DNA of 64,000 nt from Variovorax sp. YR216 (lineage in GTDB: Bacteria > Pseudomonadota > Gammaproteobacteria > Burkholderiales > Burkholderiaceae_C). A program made the position numbers and the translations under genes. Below are positions 27,777 to 35,984 of the stretch, in pieces. Where the stretch lies: positions 62,001 to 126,000 of the forward strand of contig NZ_FNRO01000009.1 of assembly GCF_900107745.1 (NCBI RefSeq). Reading direction: 5' to 3'. The notes beneath the pieces are model-generated. The model saw only the letters and a program-made list of their open reading frames with translations. It had not been told where the DNA came from and made no database searches. How positions within the stretch are numbered: position 1 is the first letter of the stretch; each line of letters starts with the position of its first letter.

Positions 27777-28223
27777 ATGGCCACCCCATCCCCGGAACAC
27801 CATCGGCGCATCGGCATCCGCCTCGTCGGGCTCGCCCGCCGCTGGCGGCAGGCGCTCGATGCGCGGCTGTCCTCGGCGGGCCTGAGCGATGCCACCTGGT
27901 CGGCGCTGGTCCACCTGCACGAAATGGGCGACGGCGTCTCGCAGAGCCAGCTCGCCGCCGCTGCCGGGCTCGACGGGTCCAGCCTGGTCCGGCTGCTCGA
28001 CATCCTGGTCGGCCAGGAACTCGTCGAGCGCCGGCCGCACACCTCCGACCGCCGGGTGAAGCTGCTCCATCTCACGCAGGCCGGACGCCGCGCGGTCACC
28101 TCGATCCGCAAGCGACTGGCGGCGATCGAGGACGAACTGCTCGCCGACATCGACGAGGAAGAGGCCCGCGTTCTGCTGCGTGCATTCGAGAAGATCGAAT
28201 CGCGCATCGCGGCATCGAACTGA
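27777..28223 (+). CDS. MarR family transcriptional regulator
   Basis: A 148-residue MarR protein with a central winged helix (S-Q-S-Q-L-A-A-A-A-G-L-D-G-S-S-L-V-R-L-L-D at about residues 59-79 and the wing R-R-P-H-T-S-D-R-R-V-K-L-L-H-L-T). Helices at both ends would form the dimer interface. It is followed after 17 bases by a FUSC transporter gene, a classic repressor-efflux pair. A perfect palindrome over its promoter suggests autoregulation. The start at 27777 matches the family length; a longer frame begins inside the operator. Confidence 0.88.
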   Translation: MATPSPEHHRRIGIRLVGLARRWRQALDARLSSAGLSDATWSALVHLHEMGDGVSQSQLAAAAGLDGSSLVRLLDILVGQELVERRPHTSDRRVKLLHLTQAGRRAVTSIRKRLAAIEDELLADIDEEEARVLLRAFEKIESRIAASN

Positions 28224-28240
28224 ACCTACGCGCACGCACC

Positions 28241-29365
28241 ATGACCACCCCACGGCCTGATTTCCAGGAGCCGCGCCAAGTCGGACGGGGCGAATCCGCA
28301 CGCCTCCTCCTGGCACCGGCACGCATCCGCGAAAGCCTCTCGGTTGCGACCTCCCCGCCGCTGCGCAATGCGGCCGTCGCGGGCATGCAGGTGTCGGCAG
28401 CGGTGCTGATGGCGGTGGCACTCGCGCACTTCTCGCCGTGGGCGCATCTCGAGGGCTTTCCCGCGCTGGGCGCCCTGGCGGCGCTGTTCGGCCGGTTCGC
28501 GCCCGCCGGGCGGCGCATGCGCATCGTCGCCATGGCGGGCGCGGTGCTGCTGGTCTCGGTCGGCCTGCCGACGCTCGTCGCGCACGCGGGCGCATCGACC
28601 GAATCGATGCTGCTGTGCCTTGCACTGCTGGCCGGCGCATTGACCGTGGCGGTGACGCAGTGGCGGATCGGTGGGCCGGGCGCGGTCATCTTCGTCTTCG
28701 CGTCCTCCGCTGCGCTGGGTCCGGTGGATTCATGGCACACAGTGGTCGCGCGTCTTGCGCTCACTGCGGCCGGCGCGGTGGTCGCCTGGGTCGTGTGCCA
28801 CCTCACTGACGGCTTGCGTTCGGAGACCGCGCCGCCCGTCCCGGCTCCGGGCAGCGTGCGGCCCGCGGGTCACTGGCTCGTCGCGGCGGGCCGCGTCGCC
28901 TTCTGCGCAGGCATCGCATCGGTGCTGGCGCACGCCGCCGCCCTGCCCTTTCCCGCCTGGGCAGCCATCGGCGCGACAGCGGTGCTGCAGGGCGGCCATC
29001 TGCACGTCACGATGCACCGGGCAGTGCAGCGGATGCTCGGCACGGTGGTCGGCGCCGGCATCGCGGGACTGATCCTGGCGAACCATCCTTCGTTCTGGTT
29101 CGTGCTCTTCGCGGTGGTCGTGCTGCAGTTCGTCACCGAAGTGGTGATCGGCTTCAACTACGCCTTCGGGCTGATCTTCGTGACGCCGATGGCCTTGCTG
29201 ATGACTTCGCTCGCATTGCCCGCGGCCGCGGCTGCGATGCCGATGGCGCGGGTACTCGACACCGCGCTCGGCGCGCTCGTCGGCATCGCCTTCGCGCTGG
29301 TGTTCTCGACGCTGGACGACCGTGTCCACCTGGCGAGGCATCACACCGGGAAGCATCCCGGCTGA
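28241..29365 (+). CDS. FUSC family inner-membrane transporter
   Basis: A 374-residue membrane protein with two blocks of hydrophobic helices (about residues 45-190 and 205-355) separated by a soluble linker, the FUSC arrangement. The motif G-A-T-A-V-L-Q-G-G-H-L-H-V-T-M-H-R-A-V-Q-R-M-L-G-T-V-V-G-A is typical. Relatives export aromatic acids and drugs such as fusaric acid. It lacks the long cytoplasmic domain of AaeB-type pumps, so it is a short FUSC. Co-transcribed with the MarR gene; the stop lies 5 bases before the end of the convergent rep gene. Confidence 0.82.
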   Translation: MTTPRPDFQEPRQVGRGESARLLLAPARIRESLSVATSPPLRNAAVAGMQVSAAVLMAVALAHFSPWAHLEGFPALGALAALFGRFAPAGRRMRIVAMAGAVLLVSVGLPTLVAHAGASTESMLLCLALLAGALTVAVTQWRIGGPGAVIFVFASSAALGPVDSWHTVVARLALTAAGAVVAWVVCHLTDGLRSETAPPVPAPGSVRPAGHWLVAAGRVAFCAGIASVLAHAAALPFPAWAAIGATAVLQGGHLHVTMHRAVQRMLGTVVGAGIAGLILANHPSFWFVLFAVVVLQFVTEVVIGFNYAFGLIFVTPMALLMTSLALPAAAAAMPMARVLDTALGALVGIAFALVFSTLDDRVHLARHHTGKHPG

Positions 29366-29370
29366 GGCGG

Positions 29371-30849
29371 TCAGACCACGCCGGCGTCGCCCAGGTGCGC
29401 GGCGACCGCGAGCAGGTCCTCGTCGGTGGGGACGTTCCATCCCGCGCCGATGGTGGCCTCGGCGTACATCGCAAGAAAGCGCCCTTTGACGAGCGGATGG
29501 GACCAGCCGTCCTTCTTGAAGCGCTTGATGATCTGAGGATGCAGGTCCTGCGCTTCCATGGCCGCGAGCAGATCGCGGATGGTCTGCTGCTGGCTGTCGG
29601 GTTGGCGCGCGCGGAAGTCCGCCTCGATGTTGGCGAGCCGGCGCTCCTTCCACGCGGTTTCGTAGGCCTGGCGGCGGCGGCCCTGGATTTCGAGCGACTC
29701 GGGGCTGTCCGGGTCCTTGCGGGCTTCCCTCGCCACCGCATTGGCCGCTGCGCGCTGCGCATGGCCCGGCATGAGCGACATCAGATAGCGTTCAGGGTCG
29801 CGCACCGGCGCCGGGAATGTGCTCTCGACGCGCCGGCGCAGCTCCGGCAGCGCACTCGCGAGCGCTTCCGAGCCGTAGGTGTCGACGATCTTCTCGACGC
29901 GGGCGTCGGTGATGCCCATCTCCCGCGCCTGGCGCATCGATTCGAGATCGGCCTTTTCGGGCGCCTGCTGCAGCCCGGGCAGGCGCTGGTCCTTCACCTT
30001 GATATTGAACTGGATCTCGTTGATGAAGCGGCCGCTCTTGTGCTCGATCAGCTCGATCGTGAAATCGGTGTTGGCATTGACCTGCGCGATCGCGGGCTTG
30101 AGCACGTCGCGCTTGAAGAAGGAGTAATCCAGCTTCTCGAGGCGCTCCGGGTCGGGCACCCGCCCGGTCATGGGGTCGTGCCACCAGCGCCAGGCCTGGC
30201 GCGGGCTCCGGGCGACGTTCTGGTAGCGGCAGGCCAGCTCGTAGAGAAAGACCGCGGCATGCGTCGTGAGCTGCGAGACCATGGCGAGGTTCATGCGCGC
30301 GAAGACGCGCGGATTCAGCAGCTCGTGGCGCAGCGCCGGCGCGAAGGCCCACGACACCCAGACCTGGTTGCGGACCTTCTCCAGTTCGCACTGCGACAGC
30401 AGGCCGCAGACCGTCCAGCGGCTGCCCTCCCCCGTCGTCGGCGACTGCCACTCGACGGTGGTCTTGACCATCGAACGCAGGTGCTTCTTGACGACCGCGA
30501 TGTCGTTCGAGTCGTAGCGCAGCAGGTGAACCACTTCTTCCAGCGGCGCGCGATGGACCTCCACCTCGGCGCCCTTGCGCAATTCGTCCTGGGCCAGGCT
30601 CAGCAGGACGTTGTAGGTCTTGCGTGCAAGCACGGTGATGCGCTCGCTCTGGGCGACGACCGCCAGCGCGTTGACCGGCTTCTTGAGCGGCTGGTAATCG
30701 TCGACGCCCACGGCCGCCACTTCGTGGCGCAGTTCGTTGTCGGCGGATGAATAGGAGGAAAGGGGCATGTCGGGGAGAGGGGCGGGGGGACTGTAACCGC
30801 CTTCGGCGTCAGGTGAAAGCGCATTTTCATGTATGCCAAGTGCGCTCAT
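29371..30849 (-). CDS. Replication initiator protein (Rep_3 type)
   Basis: A 492-residue protein with the tandem winged-helix architecture of plasmid initiators. Visible segments include S-E-R-I-T-V-L-A-R-K-T-Y-N-V-L-L (about 67-82), D-I-A-V-V-K-K-H-L-R-S-M-V-K-T-T-V-E-W, and in the second domain L-L-N-P-R-V-F-A-R-M-N-L and L-Y-E-L-A-C-R-Y. The C-terminal third is a long charged helical extension, common in initiators of Burkholderiales chromids. It is divergent from parA across a 532-base noncoding gap, the likely origin. This gene is the main reason to call the window a secondary replicon. Confidence 0.82.
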   Translation of the reverse strand: MSALGIHENALSPDAEGGYSPPAPLPDMPLSSYSSADNELRHEVAAVGVDDYQPLKKPVNALAVVAQSERITVLARKTYNVLLSLAQDELRKGAEVEVHRAPLEEVVHLLRYDSNDIAVVKKHLRSMVKTTVEWQSPTTGEGSRWTVCGLLSQCELEKVRNQVWVSWAFAPALRHELLNPRVFARMNLAMVSQLTTHAAVFLYELACRYQNVARSPRQAWRWWHDPMTGRVPDPERLEKLDYSFFKRDVLKPAIAQVNANTDFTIELIEHKSGRFINEIQFNIKVKDQRLPGLQQAPEKADLESMRQAREMGITDARVEKIVDTYGSEALASALPELRRRVESTFPAPVRDPERYLMSLMPGHAQRAAANAVAREARKDPDSPESLEIQGRRRQAYETAWKERRLANIEADFRARQPDSQQQTIRDLLAAMEAQDLHPQIIKRFKKDGWSHPLVKGRFLAMYAEATIGAGWNVPTDEDLLAVAAHLGDAGVV

Positions 30850-31381
30850 CCATCGATCTGAACCGGGGGCCTCATTCGGGGCGCACGGGCGGCGGCATGC
30901 AAATCCCGTGAAAGCTCATGTTGCTTCGCACCAATTTGCGGCGTCCGATGGCCATCTGCTCCCGTTCGAGCTCAGGTCAAACACCTCAATCGGGGCCGGA
31001 GGCGACGTTTTGCGTCCTTTTCGCGACGGTTCGGCGCCCCTGAACTCACACAGCCAGGCTCCCGCGGGGCCTCGGATCTGCCCCCGAACCCACCCTGTCC
31101 GGATCCTGCCAAAGCTCGAAAGTCTCCTGTTGATTCTCGTGAAATCAACGTAACCTATTGATTTTATTGAATATTTGTCAGCCTAAAGGTATTAGAGGCT
31201 TTGAAGGAATTTCTATCTCTTCAACCCGTCCCCGGGGCTTTTCAAGCGAGTAACACCCACTCCTTTCCCTTCACATGAGTGATTTCGGGATTTGTGTTGG
31301 AGGATTTTGGGTGATCGGGGACAATTTGTCCAAATCACACAAAATGGAATGTGTGAAATGCATCTAAGCGAAGGAGTGTGG
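30850..31381. other. Putative origin of replication region between rep and parA
   Basis: No gene is seen in these 532 bases. The left half is GC-rich; 31129-31205 is markedly AT-rich, a possible unwinding element. Dyads include GTTGATT-N7-AATCAAC (31129-31149), GGACAA-T-TTGTCC (31319-31331) and TCACACA-N8-TGTGTGA (31335-31356). I did not find iterons or a consensus DnaA box in the gap. The origin call rests on the divergent rep/par layout. Confidence 0.6.
31319..31356. promoter_or_regulatory. Two dyads upstream of parA (candidate par operator)
   Basis: GGACAA-T-TTGTCC at 31319-31331 and TCACACA-N8-TGTGTGA at 31335-31356 lie 26-63 bases before the parA start. ParA proteins with an N-terminal DNA-binding extension usually repress their own operon through such sites. 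Confidence 0.5.
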
Positions 31382-32635
31382 ATGAACGAACTAACTCAAA
31401 CAAGTCCGACCGAGATCTTTTTGAAGACTTCGACCATGGCGGACATCAAGCTGCAGGCCCAGCGGGCGAGCGAGATGGTCGGCGCAGTGCGGGCCAAGAT
31501 GCTGGCGCCTTCGGCGCAGAAGAACAGCCCGGTCTTCATCCAGAAGGAAGTCGCCGAGCGCTGCGGGCTGGAGCCGGGCCAGTTCAGCTACCGGATGAAG
31601 AATACCGACCTGCCTCCCCTGCCCCAAGGCAACTTGGACCCCAAGAGCCGACGCAGAGAATTCAGTCTCGCGGAGACGCGGACCTGGGTCAAGGAGTTCC
31701 GCCGCAACCGGCTGCGGCCTGCGGGCGCCGAAGCGGTGGTGATCAGCATCGCCAACTTCAAAGGCGGCGTCGGCAAATCGACCACCGCGATGACGCTGGC
31801 CCAGGGGCTGACGCTGCTGGGGCACCGGGTCCTGATGATCGATGCGGATCCCCAGGGGTCGCTGTCGACGCTGACCGGCCTCGTGCCGGACCTCGACGTC
31901 CAAGAGGAAGACACCTTCATGCTGCTCGCGCTCGGGGAGGAGGACTCCATCCGCTACGCGATTCGGCCGACCTACTGGGACGGGCTCGACATCGTGGCTG
32001 CGGCTCCCCTGCTCTTCGGCATCGAGTTCAACCTGCCGGCGCGGCAGGTCAAGGAAATGGCCAACGGCTTCGAGTTCTGGAATGTGCTGAATCTCGGCAT
32101 CGACGATGTGCGCGAAGACTACGACGTGATCATCATCGACACCGCGCCGGCGCTCTCGTACGGCACCGTCAACGCACTGATGGCCAGCAACGGGATCATC
32201 ATGCCTCTGCCACCGAACGCCTTGGACTTTGCATCGGGTGCCCAGTTCTGGACCCTCTTCACCGACCTGACCGAGAACCTGATTGGCGCGGGCGGCAGCA
32301 CCAAGACCTTCGATTTCATCAATGTGCTGCTGTCGCGGGTCGACAGCGACGACGCCAGCACCATGGTCCGCAAGTGGATCATCCAGACCTATGGCGACAA
32401 GGTGCTGCCGGCGGAGATCCCGCGCACCGTGGTCACGTCGGCGGCCAGCGCGGAGTTCAACACGGTCTACGACATTTCACGCTACGACTGGAATGCACGG
32501 ACCTACAAACGGGCCCGCGAGGCCTATGACAACCTGGTGGCCTACATGGAGGGCGTCGTCCGCGCGGTGTGGCTCAAGAACCTGAGTCACGTGTCGGAAG
32601 CTGCGGTACGTCCCGAAATGATGGAAGGAGTCTGA
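31382..32635 (+). CDS. parA: ParA-type partition ATPase
   Basis: A 417-residue type Ia ParA. An N-terminal extension with a helix-turn-helix-like region (about residues 50-110) precedes the deviant Walker A K-G-G-V-G-K-S-T (127-134), the A' motif D-A-D-P-Q-G-S-L-S, and Walker B I-I-I-D-T-A-P-A-L. The size and extension mark a plasmid/chromid ParA that also autorepresses. The ATG at 31382 was chosen for AAGGAG five bases upstream; a longer frame to 31292 runs through the operator dyads. parB follows after one base. Confidence 0.92.
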   Translation: MNELTQTSPTEIFLKTSTMADIKLQAQRASEMVGAVRAKMLAPSAQKNSPVFIQKEVAERCGLEPGQFSYRMKNTDLPPLPQGNLDPKSRRREFSLAETRTWVKEFRRNRLRPAGAEAVVISIANFKGGVGKSTTAMTLAQGLTLLGHRVLMIDADPQGSLSTLTGLVPDLDVQEEDTFMLLALGEEDSIRYAIRPTYWDGLDIVAAAPLLFGIEFNLPARQVKEMANGFEFWNVLNLGIDDVREDYDVIIIDTAPALSYGTVNALMASNGIIMPLPPNALDFASGAQFWTLFTDLTENLIGAGGSTKTFDFINVLLSRVDSDDASTMVRKWIIQTYGDKVLPAEIPRTVVTSAASAEFNTVYDISRYDWNARTYKRAREAYDNLVAYMEGVVRAVWLKNLSHVSEAAVRPEMMEGV

Positions 32636-32636
32636 G

Positions 32637-33698
32637 ATGGCGAGTCGTCGATTTCTCGAGAAGGGCAACGCGATCACTTTGCCGTCCGACGTGGCGAGCT
32701 TGCCGGAAGCGCATGCACCGGCTGCCAATTCGCCGGTGCCGGGTGCAGTGGCGCCTGGCATTGCGGCTCGGCCGCCGCGCACCGCGATCGGCGGCATGGC
32801 GGCATTCATGCAGGCCGAGTCGGTGGCGAACAAGCGGCTTGAACAACTCGAGAGAGACCATGCGCCTTTCGTGGGCGCGGATCCAGTCAGGCAACTGGAC
32901 CCGCGGACCATCCGCCGTTCGCGCTGGGCGAATCGCCACCAGACCGCTTTCGCGATGCGCGAGTTTGCCGAGCTGAAGGAAGACATCCGGAGCGCCGGTG
33001 GGAATGTGCAGGCGATCAAGGTTCGGCCGGTGCGCAGCGAAGATTTGAGTGAAGCGGAGAAGGGCGCTGAACCGCCGCTTCAGTATGAAGTGGTGTTCGG
33101 GCACCGCCGCCATGCCGCCTGCCTGGAGTTGGGGCTGCCGGTGAGCGCGGTGATCAAGGAGATGAGCGACCGCGAGCTGTTCGGTGAAATGGACCGTGAG
33201 AACCGCAAGCGCGAAGATCTCTCGGCCTACGAGCAGGGCGTGATGTACTTGAACGCCCTGGAATCCGGCCTGTTCGAATCGATGCGAAAGCTGGCCGAGG
33301 CGGTGGGTGTCGACCACGGGCTGGTCAGCAAGGCGGTGGGCGTGGCGCAGTTGCCGGACGTGGTGGTGCAGGCTTTCGATTCACCAGTCGAGATCCAGTA
33401 CCGCTGGGCCAAGCCGTTGAGCGAAGCGTTGCAGCGCGACCCGGACGGATTGATGGAGCGTGCCCGGCGTGTGCGGCACAGCGGTGCGACCGTCACTGCG
33501 GGGACGATCTATGCGGCGCTGATTGGCGAAGCGTCGGAAGCGGCGTCGGCTTCTTCGACTTCCGAGATCGTAGGACGCGCCGGCAAGGTTTCGGTGTCGA
33601 AGGACAAGAAGGGACGGCTGTTGCTGAAGTTCGATCGACCGGTCAGCGCGGTCGTTCAGGCGGAAGTCGAAAAGGCACTGCGCTCCGTCCTGAGCTGA
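32637..33698 (+). CDS. parB: ParB-type partition protein
   Basis: A 353-residue centromere-binding protein. The ParB/Srx CTP-binding core includes I-K-V-R-P-V, G-H-R-R-H-A-A-C-L (residues about 157-165) and M-D-R-E-N-R-K-R-E-D-L-S-A-Y-E-Q-G; the helix-turn-helix (L-A-E-A-V-G-V-D-H-G-L-V-S-K-A-V) follows at about 220-235. The N-terminal 75 residues are Ala/Pro-rich and variable. Two palindromes just downstream are the likely parS targets. Confidence 0.92.
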   Translation: MASRRFLEKGNAITLPSDVASLPEAHAPAANSPVPGAVAPGIAARPPRTAIGGMAAFMQAESVANKRLEQLERDHAPFVGADPVRQLDPRTIRRSRWANRHQTAFAMREFAELKEDIRSAGGNVQAIKVRPVRSEDLSEAEKGAEPPLQYEVVFGHRRHAACLELGLPVSAVIKEMSDRELFGEMDRENRKREDLSAYEQGVMYLNALESGLFESMRKLAEAVGVDHGLVSKAVGVAQLPDVVVQAFDSPVEIQYRWAKPLSEALQRDPDGLMERARRVRHSGATVTAGTIYAALIGEASEAASASSTSEIVGRAGKVSVSKDKKGRLLLKFDRPVSAVVQAEVEKALRSVLS

Positions 33699-33715
33699 GG
33701 AAATCGGAGCGAATG

Positions 33716-33752
33716 AAAAGGGGGTGGTGAACGGTTCACCACCCCCTTTTTT
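33716..33752 (+). terminator. Terminator-like hairpin of the par operon, also parS-like site 1
   Basis: Perfect arms GGGGGTGGTGAAC (33720-33732) and GTTCACCACCCCC (33734-33746) around a single centre base are flanked by AAAA and TTTTTT. In RNA this would form a strong intrinsic terminator 18 bases after the parB stop. The same DNA core, GGTGAAC-N-GTTCACC, recurs in the second palindrome, so it is also a candidate ParB-binding centromere site. Confidence 0.7.
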
Positions 33753-33764
33753 CATGAGCGAGGG

Positions 33765-33791
33765 GAGGGTGGTGAACCGTTCACCACCCTC
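33765..33791. promoter_or_regulatory. parS-like palindrome, site 2
   Basis: Perfect 13-base arms GAGGGTGGTGAAC and GTTCACCACCCTC surround one centre base. The centre is 45 bases from that of site 1, and the core is identical apart from the centre base. It overlaps the stop codon of the convergent gene and lacks a T tract on the parB side, so it is better explained as a centromere site than as a terminator. Confidence 0.7.
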
Positions 33792-34569
33792 AGGAGCCGG
33801 CCCCGCTCCGGTTCTCGATCCGCTCGAGCGCTTCCAGCATGTCGCCCATCATCGACTTCAACACACCCATGTCACGATCCCGTCGTGCCTCGACGAGCGG
33901 GTCCGGCCCGGCGCCCGGCGTACGCCCCGACAAAGCGTCCTGGGCGCGAGCGACTGCCTCGTCAAGCTTGGTGATCAGGTTGTTGCGCAAGGCGGAGAAC
34001 TGCGCCAACTCGCGCTTCACTGCAACCATTTCCTCATGGAGCGCGGCGAGCTGCACCTCGATCTTTTCCAGAGTGGCGTCGGGGCGATACGTGGGAGCGG
34101 ACGGGACTTCTGCGATTGCGTCCGATGGTCTCAGTCGCTCGACTGCGGACTGCAAGCGATCCGCGGTGCGGGCGACCGCCAACTCGACGATAGCCTGCGT
34201 GTCGGTATGCATGAGGTGAGGCCATTGATCCTGAACCCGCTGGATCGCAAGGTCGGTGTGCAGACGCAGCCCAGGACGTCCTGCGCGGCGGGGGCGGCGC
34301 AGACTCTCCCGAGTGAATGACGGGTCGACTTCGACCATCCCTTCGGTGCCGTCCGACGTGCAGCCTTCGAAGACGCCCGTGGCGTTCCATTTCTTGAGCG
34401 AGGATTCAGAAGGTGCCTGTGGCCCGTGCATCATCGTCAGGATGCGGCCGAGTTCCGCGAGCGTACAAGTCGACGGCCACGGCGGGGATGTCGATGAGGT
34501 TGCCGGCGTGGAGGAGGGGACTGCGTCGAGGCTGGCCGAGGGCGGCAGGAGGATGTCCGAATCGCTCAT
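33790..34569 (-). CDS. Hypothetical partition-adjacent coiled-coil protein
   Basis: A 259-residue soluble protein convergent with parB, its stop codon inside parS-like site 2. Residues about 37-90 look like a helix-turn-helix (L-A-E-L-G-R-I-L-T-M-M-H, then S-E-S-S-L-K-K-W-N-A-T-G-V-F). The C-terminal half is a charged amphipathic helix (L-E-K-I-E-V-Q-L-A-A-L-H-E-E-M-V-A-V-K-R-E), predicted to form a coiled coil. The layout resembles KfrA-type plasmid accessory proteins, but no family motif was recognised. A dyad just upstream of its start may be its operator. The ATG at 34569 is preferred to one four codons upstream. Confidence 0.65.
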   Translation of the reverse strand: MSDSDILLPPSASLDAVPSSTPATSSTSPPWPSTCTLAELGRILTMMHGPQAPSESSLKKWNATGVFEGCTSDGTEGMVEVDPSFTRESLRRPRRAGRPGLRLHTDLAIQRVQDQWPHLMHTDTQAIVELAVARTADRLQSAVERLRPSDAIAEVPSAPTYRPDATLEKIEVQLAALHEEMVAVKRELAQFSALRNNLITKLDEAVARAQDALSGRTPGAGPDPLVEARRDRDMGVLKSMMGDMLEALERIENRSGAGS

Positions 34570-34584
34570 ATGCAGGCACATTTT

Positions 34585-34599
34585 GGTTACTTAATAACC
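34585..34599. promoter_or_regulatory. Dyad upstream of the coiled-coil gene
   Basis: GGTTA-CTTAA-TAACC lies 16 bases before the start of the minus-strand gene, in an AT-rich stretch. It is a candidate autoregulatory operator. Confidence 0.4.
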
Positions 34600-35462
34600 T
34601 AATTATGACCCGCTCATCTACTCGCAGGCAAGAAAAGCCTTTGTGGACCTGGATTTCCGTGGAACATCTCGATCAAAACAGCCGAAAAACGATCTAACTC
34701 GTTGTCATAGAAAGAAAAAATCCAGCGTATCAAAATGTCGTGAAACAGTGCGTTGCGGAGGGGCGGCGGACCCGGAAAAGCGCGCCTTCTGTCCTGCCTG
34801 TCGTGCGTCAGTACTACTTGTCGAGTGCGACACCATTTCCTGTCGATTTTCCACAGCGTGAGACTGGTTGGCCCCAGCTGCCGCGCAAGCTCGGTGGTTG
34901 CAACGCTGAGGCGAGCGATGCCGCCGGCTCCCCGCGGGCTCATTGCGTGCCAGTTCCGCACGGGCCTCGCCCGTGAGGCACGCCTGTCGGCCCGAGGCGT
35001 TGACGCTACAGCTCGCCGACCCGTTCCCTTGAAGTTGGCGCTCGCAAGAGAGGCATGAAAGTCGAGAGATAGATCTTCGAAGCGCAAGGAGGAGACGCTA
35101 AGCGACCTGGACGTAGGAGCGCCCCCGCTAGCCTCCAGTGGCAGCCTCACCGGCCGTCCAGGATTTGCGACGCGGCCCCGAAGGTTGGCGCAGCGGGCCT
35201 GAGGGGACGAACCGCCGCAGTCAATTGAACGACACCTTGAACTCGTAGCGTCAGAGATCGTCTTGAGACATACCTGAGCAAGCCGTTGCATCGGACAAGT
35301 CGTCCGACTGCGTTGCCCGACTCCGCGGAGTGCAGCAAATTGGTAGATCGATCTACCGAAGATCTACCAACGACTACAGCGGGGCGAAATACCGACGACC
35401 AAGCACGCGCCGGACATAGCCCGACATGGTGGTTGGCATTGCGAAAGCCGACAGAAATAGTC
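34600..35462. other. Stretch without a convincing gene
   Basis: Open frames here are short and of shadow-like composition. A DnaA-box-like TTTTCCACA is at 34847-34855 and an AT-rich patch at about 34665-34740. No repeat or RNA gene was recognised. The stretch probably marks the left end of the rearranged zone. Confidence 0.5.
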
Positions 35463-35984
35463 GGGGGAAAGGTGGACATCATCGTCAATACCGCGGAGGC
35501 TCATCGAACCTACGGGATCTCTGCGCGCCGCGGCACAGACGTCGCTAAGTTGGAAATGGACGTCAACTACTTCGGCCTGCTGCGGCTCGCGCAGGAGTTC
35601 GGTCCGGCGTTGCGTGCACGTTCCGCAGATGGGGAGACGCATGCGGCAGCATGGGTGAATGTGCTCTCGGTCTATGCGTTGAGCAACTTCCCGCCGCACG
35701 GAACATTTTCTGCATCCAAGGCTGCTGCACTTTCGTTGGCACAGTGCCTGCGGGCCGAGATGAGGCCTGCTGGCATCCGAGTGATCAACGCATTTCCGGG
35801 ACCAGTCGACGACGAATGGAATCAGAACCTGCCGCCCCCGAAGTTGGCGCCGGCAGCGCTGGCGTCGTCGCTCGTCAAGGCGCTCAAAGAGGGGATCGAA
35901 GACGTGTATCCGGGCGACGTAGCTCAGGAATGGCTTGAGCGCTGGCGTGACAACCCCAAAGTGCTCGAGCGCGAACTGGCACGC
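35463..35984 (+). pseudogene. Short-chain dehydrogenase fragment lacking the cofactor motif
   Basis: The frame carries the middle and end of an SDR: V-D-I-I-V-N-T-A, then M-D-V-N-Y-F-G-L-L-R-L-A-Q, then N-V-L-S-V-Y-A-L-S and G-T-F-S-A-S-K-A-A-A-L-S. The N-terminal T-G-x3-G-x-G NADP motif is missing, and the catalytic Tyr of Y-x3-K reads Phe (F-S-A-S-K). It runs in frame straight into tyrosine-recombinase sequence, so this is a rearrangement relic rather than a working enzyme. Confidence 0.7.

Noticed and set aside
29371..29653. Overlapping short frames at the FUSC/rep junction as a small extra gene
   Set aside because: The convergent stops are 5 bases apart and the frames are complements of the two real genes.
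34847..34855. DnaA box (TTTTCCACA) as evidence for a second origin
   Set aside because: It is a single degenerate match expected by chance; the rep/par locus is a stronger origin marker.
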